This document shows, in pieces, positions 17,287 to 26,400 of a stretch of 63,379 nt of DNA. The stretch comes from Micromonospora qiuiae. GTDB lineage: Bacteria; Actinomycetota; Actinomycetes; Mycobacteriales; Micromonosporaceae. The position numbers and the translations under genes are program-made. The stretch's first letter is position 1. Each line of letters starts with the position of its first letter. The notes beneath the pieces are model-generated. The model did no database searches. It saw only the letters and a program-made list of their open reading frames with translations, and was not told the DNA's origin. Location of the stretch: NCBI RefSeq assembly GCF_016863555.1, contig NZ_BOPC01000054.1, forward strand, positions 1-63,379, read 5' to 3'.

Positions 17287-18171
17287 TCAGACGTGCGGCA
17301 AGGACGCCACGATCTCGTCCAGCGTCGCCGCGAGGCCGTCTGACACCTGCGTCAGCGGCAGCCGGCACTCGGGAGAACGCAGCAGGCCCTGCCGCCAGAG
17401 GGCGTACTTGAGCGGCATCGGGTTCGCCTCGCCGAAGAGCTTGGGGATCATGGGGCTGACCCTGCGCCATGCTTCCCGCGCCCGGACGAGCTCCTGCTGA
17501 GCCATGGCTCGGGTGACGGCGACGAAGGTCTCGACGGCCAGGTGTGAGGCGGCCAGGATGCCACCGGCCGCGCCGTTGGCGAGGCTGGTGAAGTAGAGCG
17601 GATCCTCGCCGGTGAGCACCGACAACTCGGCGGGCGCGCGCTCCAGCAGGTCGAGTGACTGAACGATGTTGCCGGTGGAGTCCTTGACGGCCCGCACATT
17701 GCGGGTCGTCGCGACGATCTCGAAGAGCGCGTCATTTGGCAGGTTGACCCCGGTCCGGTAAGGGACGTTGTAGACGATGACCGTTCGCTCAGTCTCCTCG
17801 GTCAGCGCCTGGTAGTGGGCGACCATGCCCGAAGCCGACGGTCGGTTGTAATAGGGCGTCGCGACGAGGTACCCGGCAACGCCCAGGGGCTCGAATGCGG
17901 CGATGCCCCGGGCCACCTGTCGGGTGGCGTTGCCGCTCACCCCGACATACACCGGCAGGGCACCGCCGACCGCATCGAGGGTCGTCTCAATGATCGCCCG
18001 CTGCTCGTCGGGTTCGACCGTGGGGCTTTCGCCGGTCGTGCCCAGCATGATAAATCCGCTCACGCCGGTAGAGCTGTAGTGCTTGGCCAACCCTTTCAGG
18101 GAATCAAGGTCGACGTGACCGTCATGGAACGGTGTTACGAGCGGCAGGTACAGGCCTTCCATGGTGCCCAC
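17287..18171 (-). CDS. DapA-like aldolase (dihydrodipicolinate synthase / N-acetylneuraminate lyase family)
   Basis: Class I aldolase of 294 residues. The Schiff-base Lys is in RAVKDSTGN (about residue 160), the proton-shuttle Tyr in VIVYNVPYRTG (about residue 131), and the substrate carboxylate loop LGTTGESPT is intact. It condenses pyruvate with an aldehyde or cleaves a 4-hydroxy-2-oxo acid. GTG 18171 follows GGAGG at a spacing of 6. No dapB lies beside it, so it is either a duplicate lysine-pathway enzyme feeding the cluster or a catabolic/biosynthetic aldolase of other specificity. The LysA-like gene about 15 kb away makes extra lysine or DAP supply a possibility, nothing more. Confidence 0.87.
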   Translation of the reverse strand: MGTMEGLYLPLVTPFHDGHVDLDSLKGLAKHYSSTGVSGFIMLGTTGESPTVEPDEQRAIIETTLDAVGGALPVYVGVSGNATRQVARGIAAFEPLGVAGYLVATPYYNRPSASGMVAHYQALTEETERTVIVYNVPYRTGVNLPNDALFEIVATTRNVRAVKDSTGNIVQSLDLLERAPAELSVLTGEDPLYFTSLANGAAGGILAASHLAVETFVAVTRAMAQQELVRAREAWRRVSPMIPKLFGEANPMPLKYALWRQGLLRSPECRLPLTQVSDGLAATLDEIVASLPHV

Positions 18172-18767
18172 TTCCAGCCTCCAGACGCGCGTTGGTCAGG
18201 GACCATGCAAAAGATCATTGATCAGCCGGGTGTGGTTGGTCCGCCGATGGGGCTCCGACCACCGGGTGACATTTAACCATCCCGAGATGAATGATGGGGT
18301 GAAAGCTGGCCGACTTGTCGGATGTCCCGCCAATCGACCGCGACCTCGGTCGTGCCCTCGTCCGGCGCAGGGTAGCCGGTGGGGAGGGCCGATGACGGTG
18401 GGGGGCAGTGGTTGCCCCAGTCGCCAAGCGGTGGCAGGAGCCGGCCGTGCCCACGGCGAGGATGGTCTCACCGTCGGTAAGCCGACCGTGCGATGGCGGG
18501 GCGTCCCGTTGCTGCCGAAGGGCGTCCGTCCGGAACCTCAGCCGCTCTGGTCCTCCGACGCACCTCACGGTCTGAGATGTCCGTGCTATTCCGTGCAGAC
18601 CGAGATCCTTTGCGTCCATGAAAACTTCCTGGAATGTTCACCCGAACAGTTTTGAGTCACGCGAAGGGGGGTCGAGGGTATTCCTGGCTGCAGTCGTACG
18701 GATTCTCGTGCCCAGTCGAATGCAGTACGGTACCACCCGATCCGCTGCGTCCCTTTAGGATCGACTC
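18172..18767. other. Intergenic region between divergent genes
   Basis: About 600 bases without a convincing gene; the open frames here lack start signals and family resemblance. It should hold the promoters of the dapA-like gene and of the M20 gene. Visible structures are the GATCATTGATCA element at about 18213-18224 and a small hairpin GGGGCA-GTGGT-TGCCCC at 18402-18418. Confidence 0.5.
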
Positions 18768-20054
18768 ATGACATTGAGCGACACCGACCTGCGCGCCGCG
18801 ATCGCGCGTGAGATGCCCGGCGTCCGTGCCGATCTGGAGCGGCTCGTCCGCATTCCCAGCATCGCGTTCGACGGCTTCGATCACGCATACGTCGACGAGT
18901 CCGCGGCGGTCGTTGCCGAGTTGCTGCGCGGCTGCGGCCTGGACACGCAGATCGTCCGGCAAGGTGGTCAGCCTGCTGTGATCGGGCACCGGGCCGCCCC
19001 GCCCGGCGCGCAGACGGTGCTGCTCTACGCCCATCACGACGTACACCCGATCGGCGACCCGGCGCTCTGGACCACCGACCCGTTCGAGCCGGTCGAGCGG
19101 GACGGACGGCTCTACGGCCGGGGCGCCGCCGACGACAAGGCCGGCGTGATGGCGCACGTCGCCGCGCTGCGGGCGTTCGGCGACGCGCTGCCGGTCGGGG
19201 TGGTCGTCTTCGTCGAGGGCGAGGAGGAATGCCGCTCGGTCTCACTCGCCAAGATCGTCGCTGCCCATGCCGACACGATGCGGTCCGACGTGGTGGTGAT
19301 CGCCGACTCCACAAACTGGGACATCGGGCGGCCCGCGCTGACCACCTCGCTGCGCGGGCTGGTCAACCTCACCGTCGAGGTACGGGGACCGGACGCGCTG
19401 ACGGCCCTGGTCCGCCTCCTCGCCACCCTGCACGATGACGACGGGGCGCCGGCTGTCCACGGGCTCGTCGGTCGGGAGGGCGTCGGCGGCGTCGACTACC
19501 CGGAGGATCGGTTCCGGCAGGAGAGCGGCATTCTTGACGGGGTCCGGCTGATCGGTCGCGGCTCGATCGCGGACCGGATCTGGAGCATGCCGGCGATCTC
19601 GGTGCTGGGTATCGATGCGTCGGGAGGCGCCGCCACCGCGAAGATCGGCGTGCGGGTGGCGCCCGGTGACGAGCCCGCCTCGGTGTTCGACGCGGTCCGT
19701 GCGCACCTGGAGAGGTTCGCACCGCGGGGTGCCGACGTCGAGGTCGTTCAGGAGAGCGGCAGCTTCCCCTGCGTCATCGACGCGACCGGGCCGGCGTACG
19801 AGGCGGCCCGGGCTGCGTTCACCACCGCATGGGACGGGATGGTGCCGGTGGAGATCGGCGTCGGCGGATCCATCCCGATCGTCGCGCTGTTCCAGGAACT
19901 CTTCCCGCATGCCTCGATCCTGGTCACCGGTGTTGAGGACCCGTACACCGGTGCGCACGGCCCGAACGAGAGCCTGCACTTGGCGGAGTTCGAGCGTGTT
20001 TGCCTCGCCGAGGCGTTGCTGCTCAGGAACGTCGCAGCGGCTGTATCGAAGTGA
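18768..20054 (+). CDS. M20/M28-type dipeptidase (CNDP/PepV-like)
   Basis: Zinc dipeptidase of 428 residues. Motifs are YAHHDVHP (metal His and catalytic Asp), GRGAADDKAG (bridging Asp), VEGEEECRS (catalytic Glu pair), a central dimerisation domain and the C-terminal AHGPNESLHL (last metal His). Actinobacterial relatives are annotated as dipeptidases acting on a broad range of peptides. It is distinct from the M20 gene at 6637, which is of the ArgE/DapE type. It lies directly upstream of the NRPS operon on the same strand, separated by about 280 bases, and could trim a dipeptide product or precursor. Start ATG 18768. Confidence 0.88.
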   Translation: MTLSDTDLRAAIAREMPGVRADLERLVRIPSIAFDGFDHAYVDESAAVVAELLRGCGLDTQIVRQGGQPAVIGHRAAPPGAQTVLLYAHHDVHPIGDPALWTTDPFEPVERDGRLYGRGAADDKAGVMAHVAALRAFGDALPVGVVVFVEGEEECRSVSLAKIVAAHADTMRSDVVVIADSTNWDIGRPALTTSLRGLVNLTVEVRGPDALTALVRLLATLHDDDGAPAVHGLVGREGVGGVDYPEDRFRQESGILDGVRLIGRGSIADRIWSMPAISVLGIDASGGAATAKIGVRVAPGDEPASVFDAVRAHLERFAPRGADVEVVQESGSFPCVIDATGPAYEAARAAFTTAWDGMVPVEIGVGGSIPIVALFQELFPHASILVTGVEDPYTGAHGPNESLHLAEFERVCLAEALLLRNVAAAVSK

Positions 20055-20332
20055 TCCACTCCGGACCCGTGCGAAGTTCACCATTGACGAGTGGCTACTT
20101 GGATCTTTCAAGAGATCGACTGCGGTCGCAGGCGTATGTGACCTGGTAATCGTCCGTCGTCAGCATTTCGCTAGGTCTAACGGTCGATTGACAGCCTGGA
20201 CACAGTGAGGTGATCTGGCTACTCTCGTGGAGGGTCGCGGGTCGAGTGGCCACTAGTTTGATCGTTTCTCAGATGGAGCGTGGCAGCTGAGCTCACCCGC
20301 GTTTCGGTGTTATCTACATGGGGGATTGGCCA
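20055..20332 (+). promoter_or_regulatory. Leader/promoter region of the NRPS operon
   Basis: No gene visible. TTGACA at 20188-20193 is a good -35 candidate, but a matching -10 at normal spacing is weak (TGATCT at 20211). A small hairpin GATCT-TTCAAG-AGATC at 20102-20117 lies just after the dipeptidase stop and may serve as its terminator. Confidence 0.4.
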
Positions 20333-23300
20333 ATGTTCGACAGCTGGGCCGATGACGCCTGCTTGGACGTCATGTTTCGAGAACAGGCCGAACTGACACC
20401 GTTGAAAACGGCGATAGTTGATGCTACATCCACGTTGACCTACGCGGAAATCTTTTCGCGAGCCGTGGCGCTGGCGAAGGAATTGACGGCGCGGGGAGTG
20501 GAGCGCGAGAGTCTCGTCGGGGTTGTTGCTCCACGGTCGACCGAGGCCGTCGTCGCCTTCCTCGGCATCGTCCTGGCCGGCGGCGCTTATGTCCCGCTCG
20601 ACCCGGCCGATCCGCCGGAACGCCTCGTCCGGGTGCTGTCCGCTGCCGGCGTGCGCATCGTGCTCGTTCCGTCCGGCGGCGGCGTCGCGGCACCGGCTGG
20701 CGTCGAGGTGCTGGCGATGGACGACGTCGCGGCCGCGGATGACGACCCGTGGGCCTACCGGTCCCCGCCCGTCCCGGCGGGGCGCTCTCCGCTGGCGTAC
20801 GTGATGTTCACTTCGGGAAGCACGGGCACCCCCAAGGGGGTCATGGTGGAGCACGCCGGGATCGTCCGGCTGGTGCGGGACACCAACTACCTGGATTTCA
20901 CGCAGGCGCGACGCATTCTGCACGCTGCGGCCCTCCGGTTCGACGCGGCCACCTTCGAGATCTGGGGTGCGCTGCTCAACGGTGGCGCGATCTGTGTCGT
21001 GGACGACGAAACCGCAGTCGTGCCGAGTCGGCTCGGAATGGCGCTGCGCGAGTACGCGGTGGACACCTGCTGGCTCACCGCCCCCCTGTTCCATCAGGTG
21101 GTGGACGAAGATCCCAGGGTGCTGGCCACCGTGCGCACGGTGCTCACCGGTGGTGACGTCGTGTCGCCGGTGCACGTGCGGCGTGCCCGGCAGGCCAATC
21201 CCGGGCTGCGGATCATCAACGGCTACGGGCCGACCGAGAACACGACCTTCACCACCACCTATCCGATCGATGAGGATCCGGAGGGCCCGATCCCGATCGG
21301 GCGGGCCATCACGGGGACCACGGTTCTGGTCTGTGGGCCGGACGGCACACCCGTGCCGGCCGGCGAGATCGGCGAACTGTACACAGGCGGCCGCGGCGTG
21401 GCCCGCGGCTACCTGAACCTGCCGGAGCTCACCGCCGAGCGCTTCGTGCTCCGGGACGGGAAGCGCTACTACCGGACCGGCGACCTCGTACACCAAGACG
21501 CTGACGGCGTGCTGCACTTCCACGGTCGCCGGGACAACCAGGTCAAGATCAGGGGCAACCTCGTCGTGACGGACGAGGTGAATGCCGCCGTGCTGAACCT
21601 GGCCGGCGTGCTCGATTCCTGCACGCGTGCCCTCGACGGATCGGCCGGTGGACGCTACCTGGTCTCCTGGGTGGTGGCTCCCGGCCTGACCGCCGCCGCC
21701 ATCCGGGCGCAGCTGCGCGACCGCCTGCCCGGATACATGTGCCCCGAGCACGTCGTCCTGGTCGACCGCCTGCCGCTGAGCAGCTCGGGCAAGGTGGACT
21801 GGCGGGCGTTGCCGGCCCCGGCCCCCGCTGCGCGCAACGACGGGCCCGAGGTGTCGCCGGAGCTGGTGCCCCTGGCGGAGATCTGGGCGCAGGTGCTCAG
21901 GCTGCCTCCGGCGGCGATCGGGCCGGATCACCAGTTCGCCGACCTGGGCGGTGACTCCCTGCGCCTCGGCGTGCTGCTCGGTCGGATCCAGCAGCAGTTC
22001 GGGGTGCGGGTGCCGCTGGCCGAGATCAAAACCGCTGTGACCCTTGATGGGCTGTGGAAGGCGATCGAGGCCGCTACCGGCGGTACGGCCGGGGCCGAGC
22101 CGATCCCCACGGTGGCCGACGGGGCGGCGGTGCCGCTGCACCCCAACCAGCAGTCGCTGTACGCGCTCTGGCGCACCGCTCCGGACTCGGTGGCGTACAA
22201 CATTCCTTTCCGGCTCGACATCCGCGGGCCGATCGACCGGCAGCGCCTGCAGGCGGCGCTCGTCGAGGTGGTGGCCCGGCACGACGCACTGCGCATGCGG
22301 TTCGATCTCGCGGGCGGCGGCACCGCGCCGGACGCGGTCCGGCAGCGGCCGGTGGACCACATGGTCCCCGAGTTCGCATACCGGCCGGACGGCCGATCGC
22401 CGTCGCCGGCCGAGTTCACCCGGCCGTTCGACCCGGACCGACCCGTCGTGCCGAGGGCCTGCCTGGTGCGGATTGCGCCGGACCGGCACGAGCTGCACGT
22501 GGACATTCACCATCTGGTGTTCGACGGGGTGTCCCTGCGGGTCTTCGTCGAGGCGCTGCTGGACCACTACGCCGGCATCACACGGCCGGACGCCCCCGTG
22601 CGCTACGCCGACGCCGCGCGATGGGCACACGACCGGCTGCACGGCGGCGCACGACAGTTGGACGAGCAGTACTGGCGGCAGCAACTCGACGCACCGCTGC
22701 CGCCGCTGGCGCTCGCCACCGACCACCCACGCGGCCCGGTGCGGGCTCGCCGGGGTGCGGTCGTGCGACGCGAGATGGGACGGGAGTGGCTCGATCGCCT
22801 GGCCCGGCGGGCTCGGGAGCAGGACACCACCGAGTTCGCGGTCGTGGTGGCTGCCTACGCGGCGGCGCTGCACCGGATGACCGGTCAGGCCACCTTCGGA
22901 ATCGGCGCACCGGTCAGCGGCCGGACCCATCCGGACCTCGAAGACGTCATCGGGATGTTCGTCAGCACCGTCTGCCTGGACGTGCAGGTGGACCCGGACA
23001 TGCGGCTGGCCGACCTGGTCGCCCGGCTGGACCGCCGGATCCGGGGTGCCCTCGACCACCAGGAACTGCCCTTCCAGCGGGTGGTGGAGCTGGTCGGCGC
23101 GCCCGTCGAAGCCGGACGCAACCCGCTGTTCGACGTCTTCATAGCGTTGCAGAACATCGACTTCTACGCGTTCCGCCGGGGCGGTCTCGATGTGTCGGTC
23201 GAGGTGCTCAACCCCGGCACCACCCGCTTCGATCTGAACCTGCAAATCTACCGCCGGCCGGACCGTGTGGTGCTCGATCTCGAGTACGCCACCGACATCT

Positions 23301-23437
23301 TCGAACGGCGGTCCGCCGAGCACATCCTCGACGTCTATGAGGCCGTCGCCACCGAACTGCTGAACGACCCCTCCGGAGCGGTACGCCCCACGGCCGTCGC
23401 CGCCGGCACCCGCTCGATGAGCGACTTCGACTTCTGA
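20333..23437 (+). CDS. Non-ribosomal peptide synthetase, A-T-C
   Basis: Loading-type NRPS of about 1034 residues. Domain order: adenylation (about 1-500; A3 FTSGSTGTPKG near 160, YGPTE, YRTGDL, SSGKVDW), carrier (LGGDSLRLG near 540), condensation (about 600-1015, intact HHLVFDG near 725). Aligned by eye to GrsA, the ten specificity residues read D-A-F-L-L-G-G-T-F-K, close to valine codes as I remember them, so a branched aliphatic residue is likely. Start: an ATG at 20333 follows GGGGGAT at good spacing, whereas the ATG at 20318 has no ribosome binding site. The C-terminal C domain should donate to the serine module of the next protein, whose start lies about 10 bases after this stop. No MbtH-like gene is in the window. 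Confidence 0.93.
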   Translation: MFDSWADDACLDVMFREQAELTPLKTAIVDATSTLTYAEIFSRAVALAKELTARGVERESLVGVVAPRSTEAVVAFLGIVLAGGAYVPLDPADPPERLVRVLSAAGVRIVLVPSGGGVAAPAGVEVLAMDDVAAADDDPWAYRSPPVPAGRSPLAYVMFTSGSTGTPKGVMVEHAGIVRLVRDTNYLDFTQARRILHAAALRFDAATFEIWGALLNGGAICVVDDETAVVPSRLGMALREYAVDTCWLTAPLFHQVVDEDPRVLATVRTVLTGGDVVSPVHVRRARQANPGLRIINGYGPTENTTFTTTYPIDEDPEGPIPIGRAITGTTVLVCGPDGTPVPAGEIGELYTGGRGVARGYLNLPELTAERFVLRDGKRYYRTGDLVHQDADGVLHFHGRRDNQVKIRGNLVVTDEVNAAVLNLAGVLDSCTRALDGSAGGRYLVSWVVAPGLTAAAIRAQLRDRLPGYMCPEHVVLVDRLPLSSSGKVDWRALPAPAPAARNDGPEVSPELVPLAEIWAQVLRLPPAAIGPDHQFADLGGDSLRLGVLLGRIQQQFGVRVPLAEIKTAVTLDGLWKAIEAATGGTAGAEPIPTVADGAAVPLHPNQQSLYALWRTAPDSVAYNIPFRLDIRGPIDRQRLQAALVEVVARHDALRMRFDLAGGGTAPDAVRQRPVDHMVPEFAYRPDGRSPSPAEFTRPFDPDRPVVPRACLVRIAPDRHELHVDIHHLVFDGVSLRVFVEALLDHYAGITRPDAPVRYADAARWAHDRLHGGARQLDEQYWRQQLDAPLPPLALATDHPRGPVRARRGAVVRREMGREWLDRLARRAREQDTTEFAVVVAAYAAALHRMTGQATFGIGAPVSGRTHPDLEDVIGMFVSTVCLDVQVDPDMRLADLVARLDRRIRGALDHQELPFQRVVELVGAPVEAGRNPLFDVFIALQNIDFYAFRRGGLDVSVEVLNPGTTRFDLNLQIYRRPDRVVLDLEYATDIFERRSAEHILDVYEAVATELLNDPSGAVRPTAVAAGTRSMSDFDF

Positions 23438-23447
23438 GGAGAGCGCC

Positions 23448-26400
23448 GTGACCACGATGGTGCAGGTGCACCATGCCCTGAACCAGCACCCCGAGCAGGC
23501 GGACTTCTGGCGGGCCGAGATTGCCCGGAACCCCGAATCCACCGTGCTCACCCGGGACTGGCTGGGCCAGCTTTCGGAACGACCGGAGGGCCGCCTCCGG
23601 GGCCGGCTGGACGAGTCGGCCCGGCACGCCGCCGGCCGGATCACCCGCGGCGATGCCGACCTGGAGACCGTCCTGCACCTCGCGGTGCTCGCCGTGGTGG
23701 CGGCCCGGGCCACCGACTGCGAGTCCGTCTGGGTCTTGGCCGACGGTGCCCGGGGTGTGCTGCCCCTCTCGGTGACCGTCGACGGCGCCGCCACGGCCCG
23801 CGGGCTGCTGTCCCAGGTTCGGGCCAGCTACCTGGCGGCCCTGCAGTCCGCCGACGTGCCCGTCCAGGCGCTGTTCGACGAGGCCGGGCTCGCGCCCAGC
23901 GACCTGCTGGTCGGTGTCGGCACGGAAGAGGACCGGCCGGAGCGGGCCCTGCGCCTGCGAATCGACCCGGTCGGCGGCGACGTCGAGATCCGCTACCGCT
24001 CGGATCTGTTCGCCGAGGTGACCGCGTCCCGCCTCCTGGCGGCCTACATCCGGATCCACGCCGCACTGGTCGCCGACGTCGAACGCCCGCTGGCTCCGCT
24101 GCTCGCGGCAGACGACGCGGAGAGGGCCCTGCTGCGCGGCTTCAACGACACCGACTACGACTACCCGGCTCCGGTGCCGCTGCACCGGTTCCTGGAGCGG
24201 CAGGCGGCACTCGTGCCCGACCGGGTCGCGATCGTCGACGACGGCACCAGCTTCGATCGGCTGAACCGGCGCGCCAACCGCATCGCCCATCGGCTGGCCG
24301 AGCTGTCGGTGCCGCCCCGCACGGTGATCGGTGTCTGCCTGCCGCGCTCGGTCGAGTCGTTGACCGCCATGTACGGCGTGCTCAAGGCAGGCGGGGCGTA
24401 CCTCCCCATCGATCCGACCCTGCCGCCGGCCCGGATCGCCTATCTCATCGAGCACAGCGGCGCGACCACGGTGATCGGCGACGACGCCTCGCGTCCCCTG
24501 GTCGGCCCCGAGGTGAACTTCCTGCACGTGGCCGGCCCGGAGACGGCGGACCAGCCGGAGGAGAACCCGGACGTCGAGGTCGGCCCGGACGACCTGGCGT
24601 ACGTCATCTACACCTCCGGTTCCACCGGCCGCCCCAAGGGCGTGATGATCGAGCACCGGGCCATCGTCAACCGACTGCTCTGGATGCAGCGCCGGTTCCC
24701 GCTCGGCACCGACGACGTCATCCTGCACAAGACACCGATCAGCTTCGACGTGTCGGTCTGGGAGATCTTCTGGTGGTCGATCGCCGGATGTGCGGTCGCT
24801 GTGCTGCCGTCCGGGCAGGAGAAGAACCCGGAACTGGTCGCCGAGCGGGTCGCCGCCTCCGGCGCGACCACCATGCACTTCGTGCCGTCCATGCTCGAGG
24901 CGTTCCTGCAGTATCGGTCCGCCGCCGGAACCCGGGCCGGCCTGGACACGCTCCGCCTCGTCATCGCGAGCGGCGAGGCACTGACCCCGCTCCAGGTGTC
25001 CCTCTTCAAGCAGGTGCTCCCCAACGCCGAGCTGCACAACCTTTACGGCCCGACGGAGGCCGCGGTCGACGTCTCCTGGTTCGACTGCGCCGAGGCCGAC
25101 CCTCGCCGATCGGTGCCCATCGGCAGCCCGATCGACAACATCCGGCTGCACGTTCTCACTCGCACCGGTGCGACCGCCGCGATCGGTACGCCAGGTGAGC
25201 TGTGCATCGCGGGCGTCGGCCTGGCCCGCGGCTACCTCAACGCGCCGGAGCTCACCGCCGACCGGTTCGTGCCGCACCCCGAGCTGGCCGGTGAGCGCGT
25301 CTACCGCACCGGTGACCTGGCACGCTGGCTGCCGGACGGCACCATCGAATATCTCGGGCGGATCGACAACCAGGTGAAGATCCGCGGCTATCGGATCGAG
25401 CTGGGCGAGATCGAGCACGTCGCCCAGCGCGATGCCAGTGTCATGGAGTGCGCCGTGGCGGCGGTCGAGGATGGCAGCGGGGACCGGGTCCTGTGCGCGT
25501 ACCTCGTGGTGGGCGGCGACTACCAGGAGAGCCGGCTGCTGAACCTGCTCCGGGAGCAGTTGCCGCCGTACATGGTGCCGCAGTTCCTGATGCTCGTGCC
25601 GGAGATCCCCACCAGCCACAACGGTAAGCGCGACCTGCGGCGGCTGCCGCAACCGGAGCGCACCCGCGCCGGCCAGGAGCACGTGGCCGCCCGCACCGAG
25701 ATTGAGAAGACGCTGGTCGCGATCTGGGAGGAGGCGCTCGGCGTCGGCGGGGTGGGCGTCACCGACGACTTTTTCAGCCTCGGCGGGGATTCCATCAAAT
25801 TCATCCGGGTGCTCGCGGGTGCCCGGGCGGCGGGCCTGTCCTTCTCCTTCCAGGATCTGTTCGCACACCCGGTGATCGCCGAGCTGGCGGGTGTGGTGAC
25901 GACGGCGGAGGCCGGCTCCGACCGGACCGGCGAGCAGCCGTTCGCGCTTCTCGACGCCGCCGACCGGGAGCGGCTACCGGCCGGAGTCGTCGACGCGTAC
26001 CCGTTGAGCGCCTTGCAGGAAGGGCTGATGTTCGAGACGTTGGGGCGGGCCGAATCCGGCCTCTACCACGACGTCGCCACCTACCACGTCGCGGAGACGA
26101 TCGACGTGACCGCCTTCCGGGTGGCCCTTGAGGCGGTCGTCGCCCGGCACCCGGCATTGCGCACCTCCTTCCACGTCGCGGGATACTCCCGCCCGCTGCA
26201 ACTGGTCCACCGGGAGGTGCCGCTGCCGCTCACCGTGGTGGACCTGACCGGCGCTGGGACGGCGGAGCAGGACGCGGCGCTCGACCGGCTGCACGAGGAG
26301 GAACTCGCCCGCGGCTTCGAGCCCGGAGCGACCGATCTGGTCCGGGTGCACGTGTACCTCCTCGGCGAGCGCGGCTCCTGGTACACCCTCAGCTACCACG

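Noticed and set aside
18172..18767. Small open frames between the dapA-like and dipeptidase genes
   Set aside because: No ribosome binding sites and no family resemblance; treated as promoter region.
20219..23794. Very long minus-strand open frame opposite the first NRPS; similar long frames at 23208-25868, 27894-29945 and 32780-35452
   Set aside because: Products are Gly/Arg/His/Val/Asp-rich low-complexity readings of the antisense frame, typical shadows of GC-rich codon bias; the sense frames carry complete domains.
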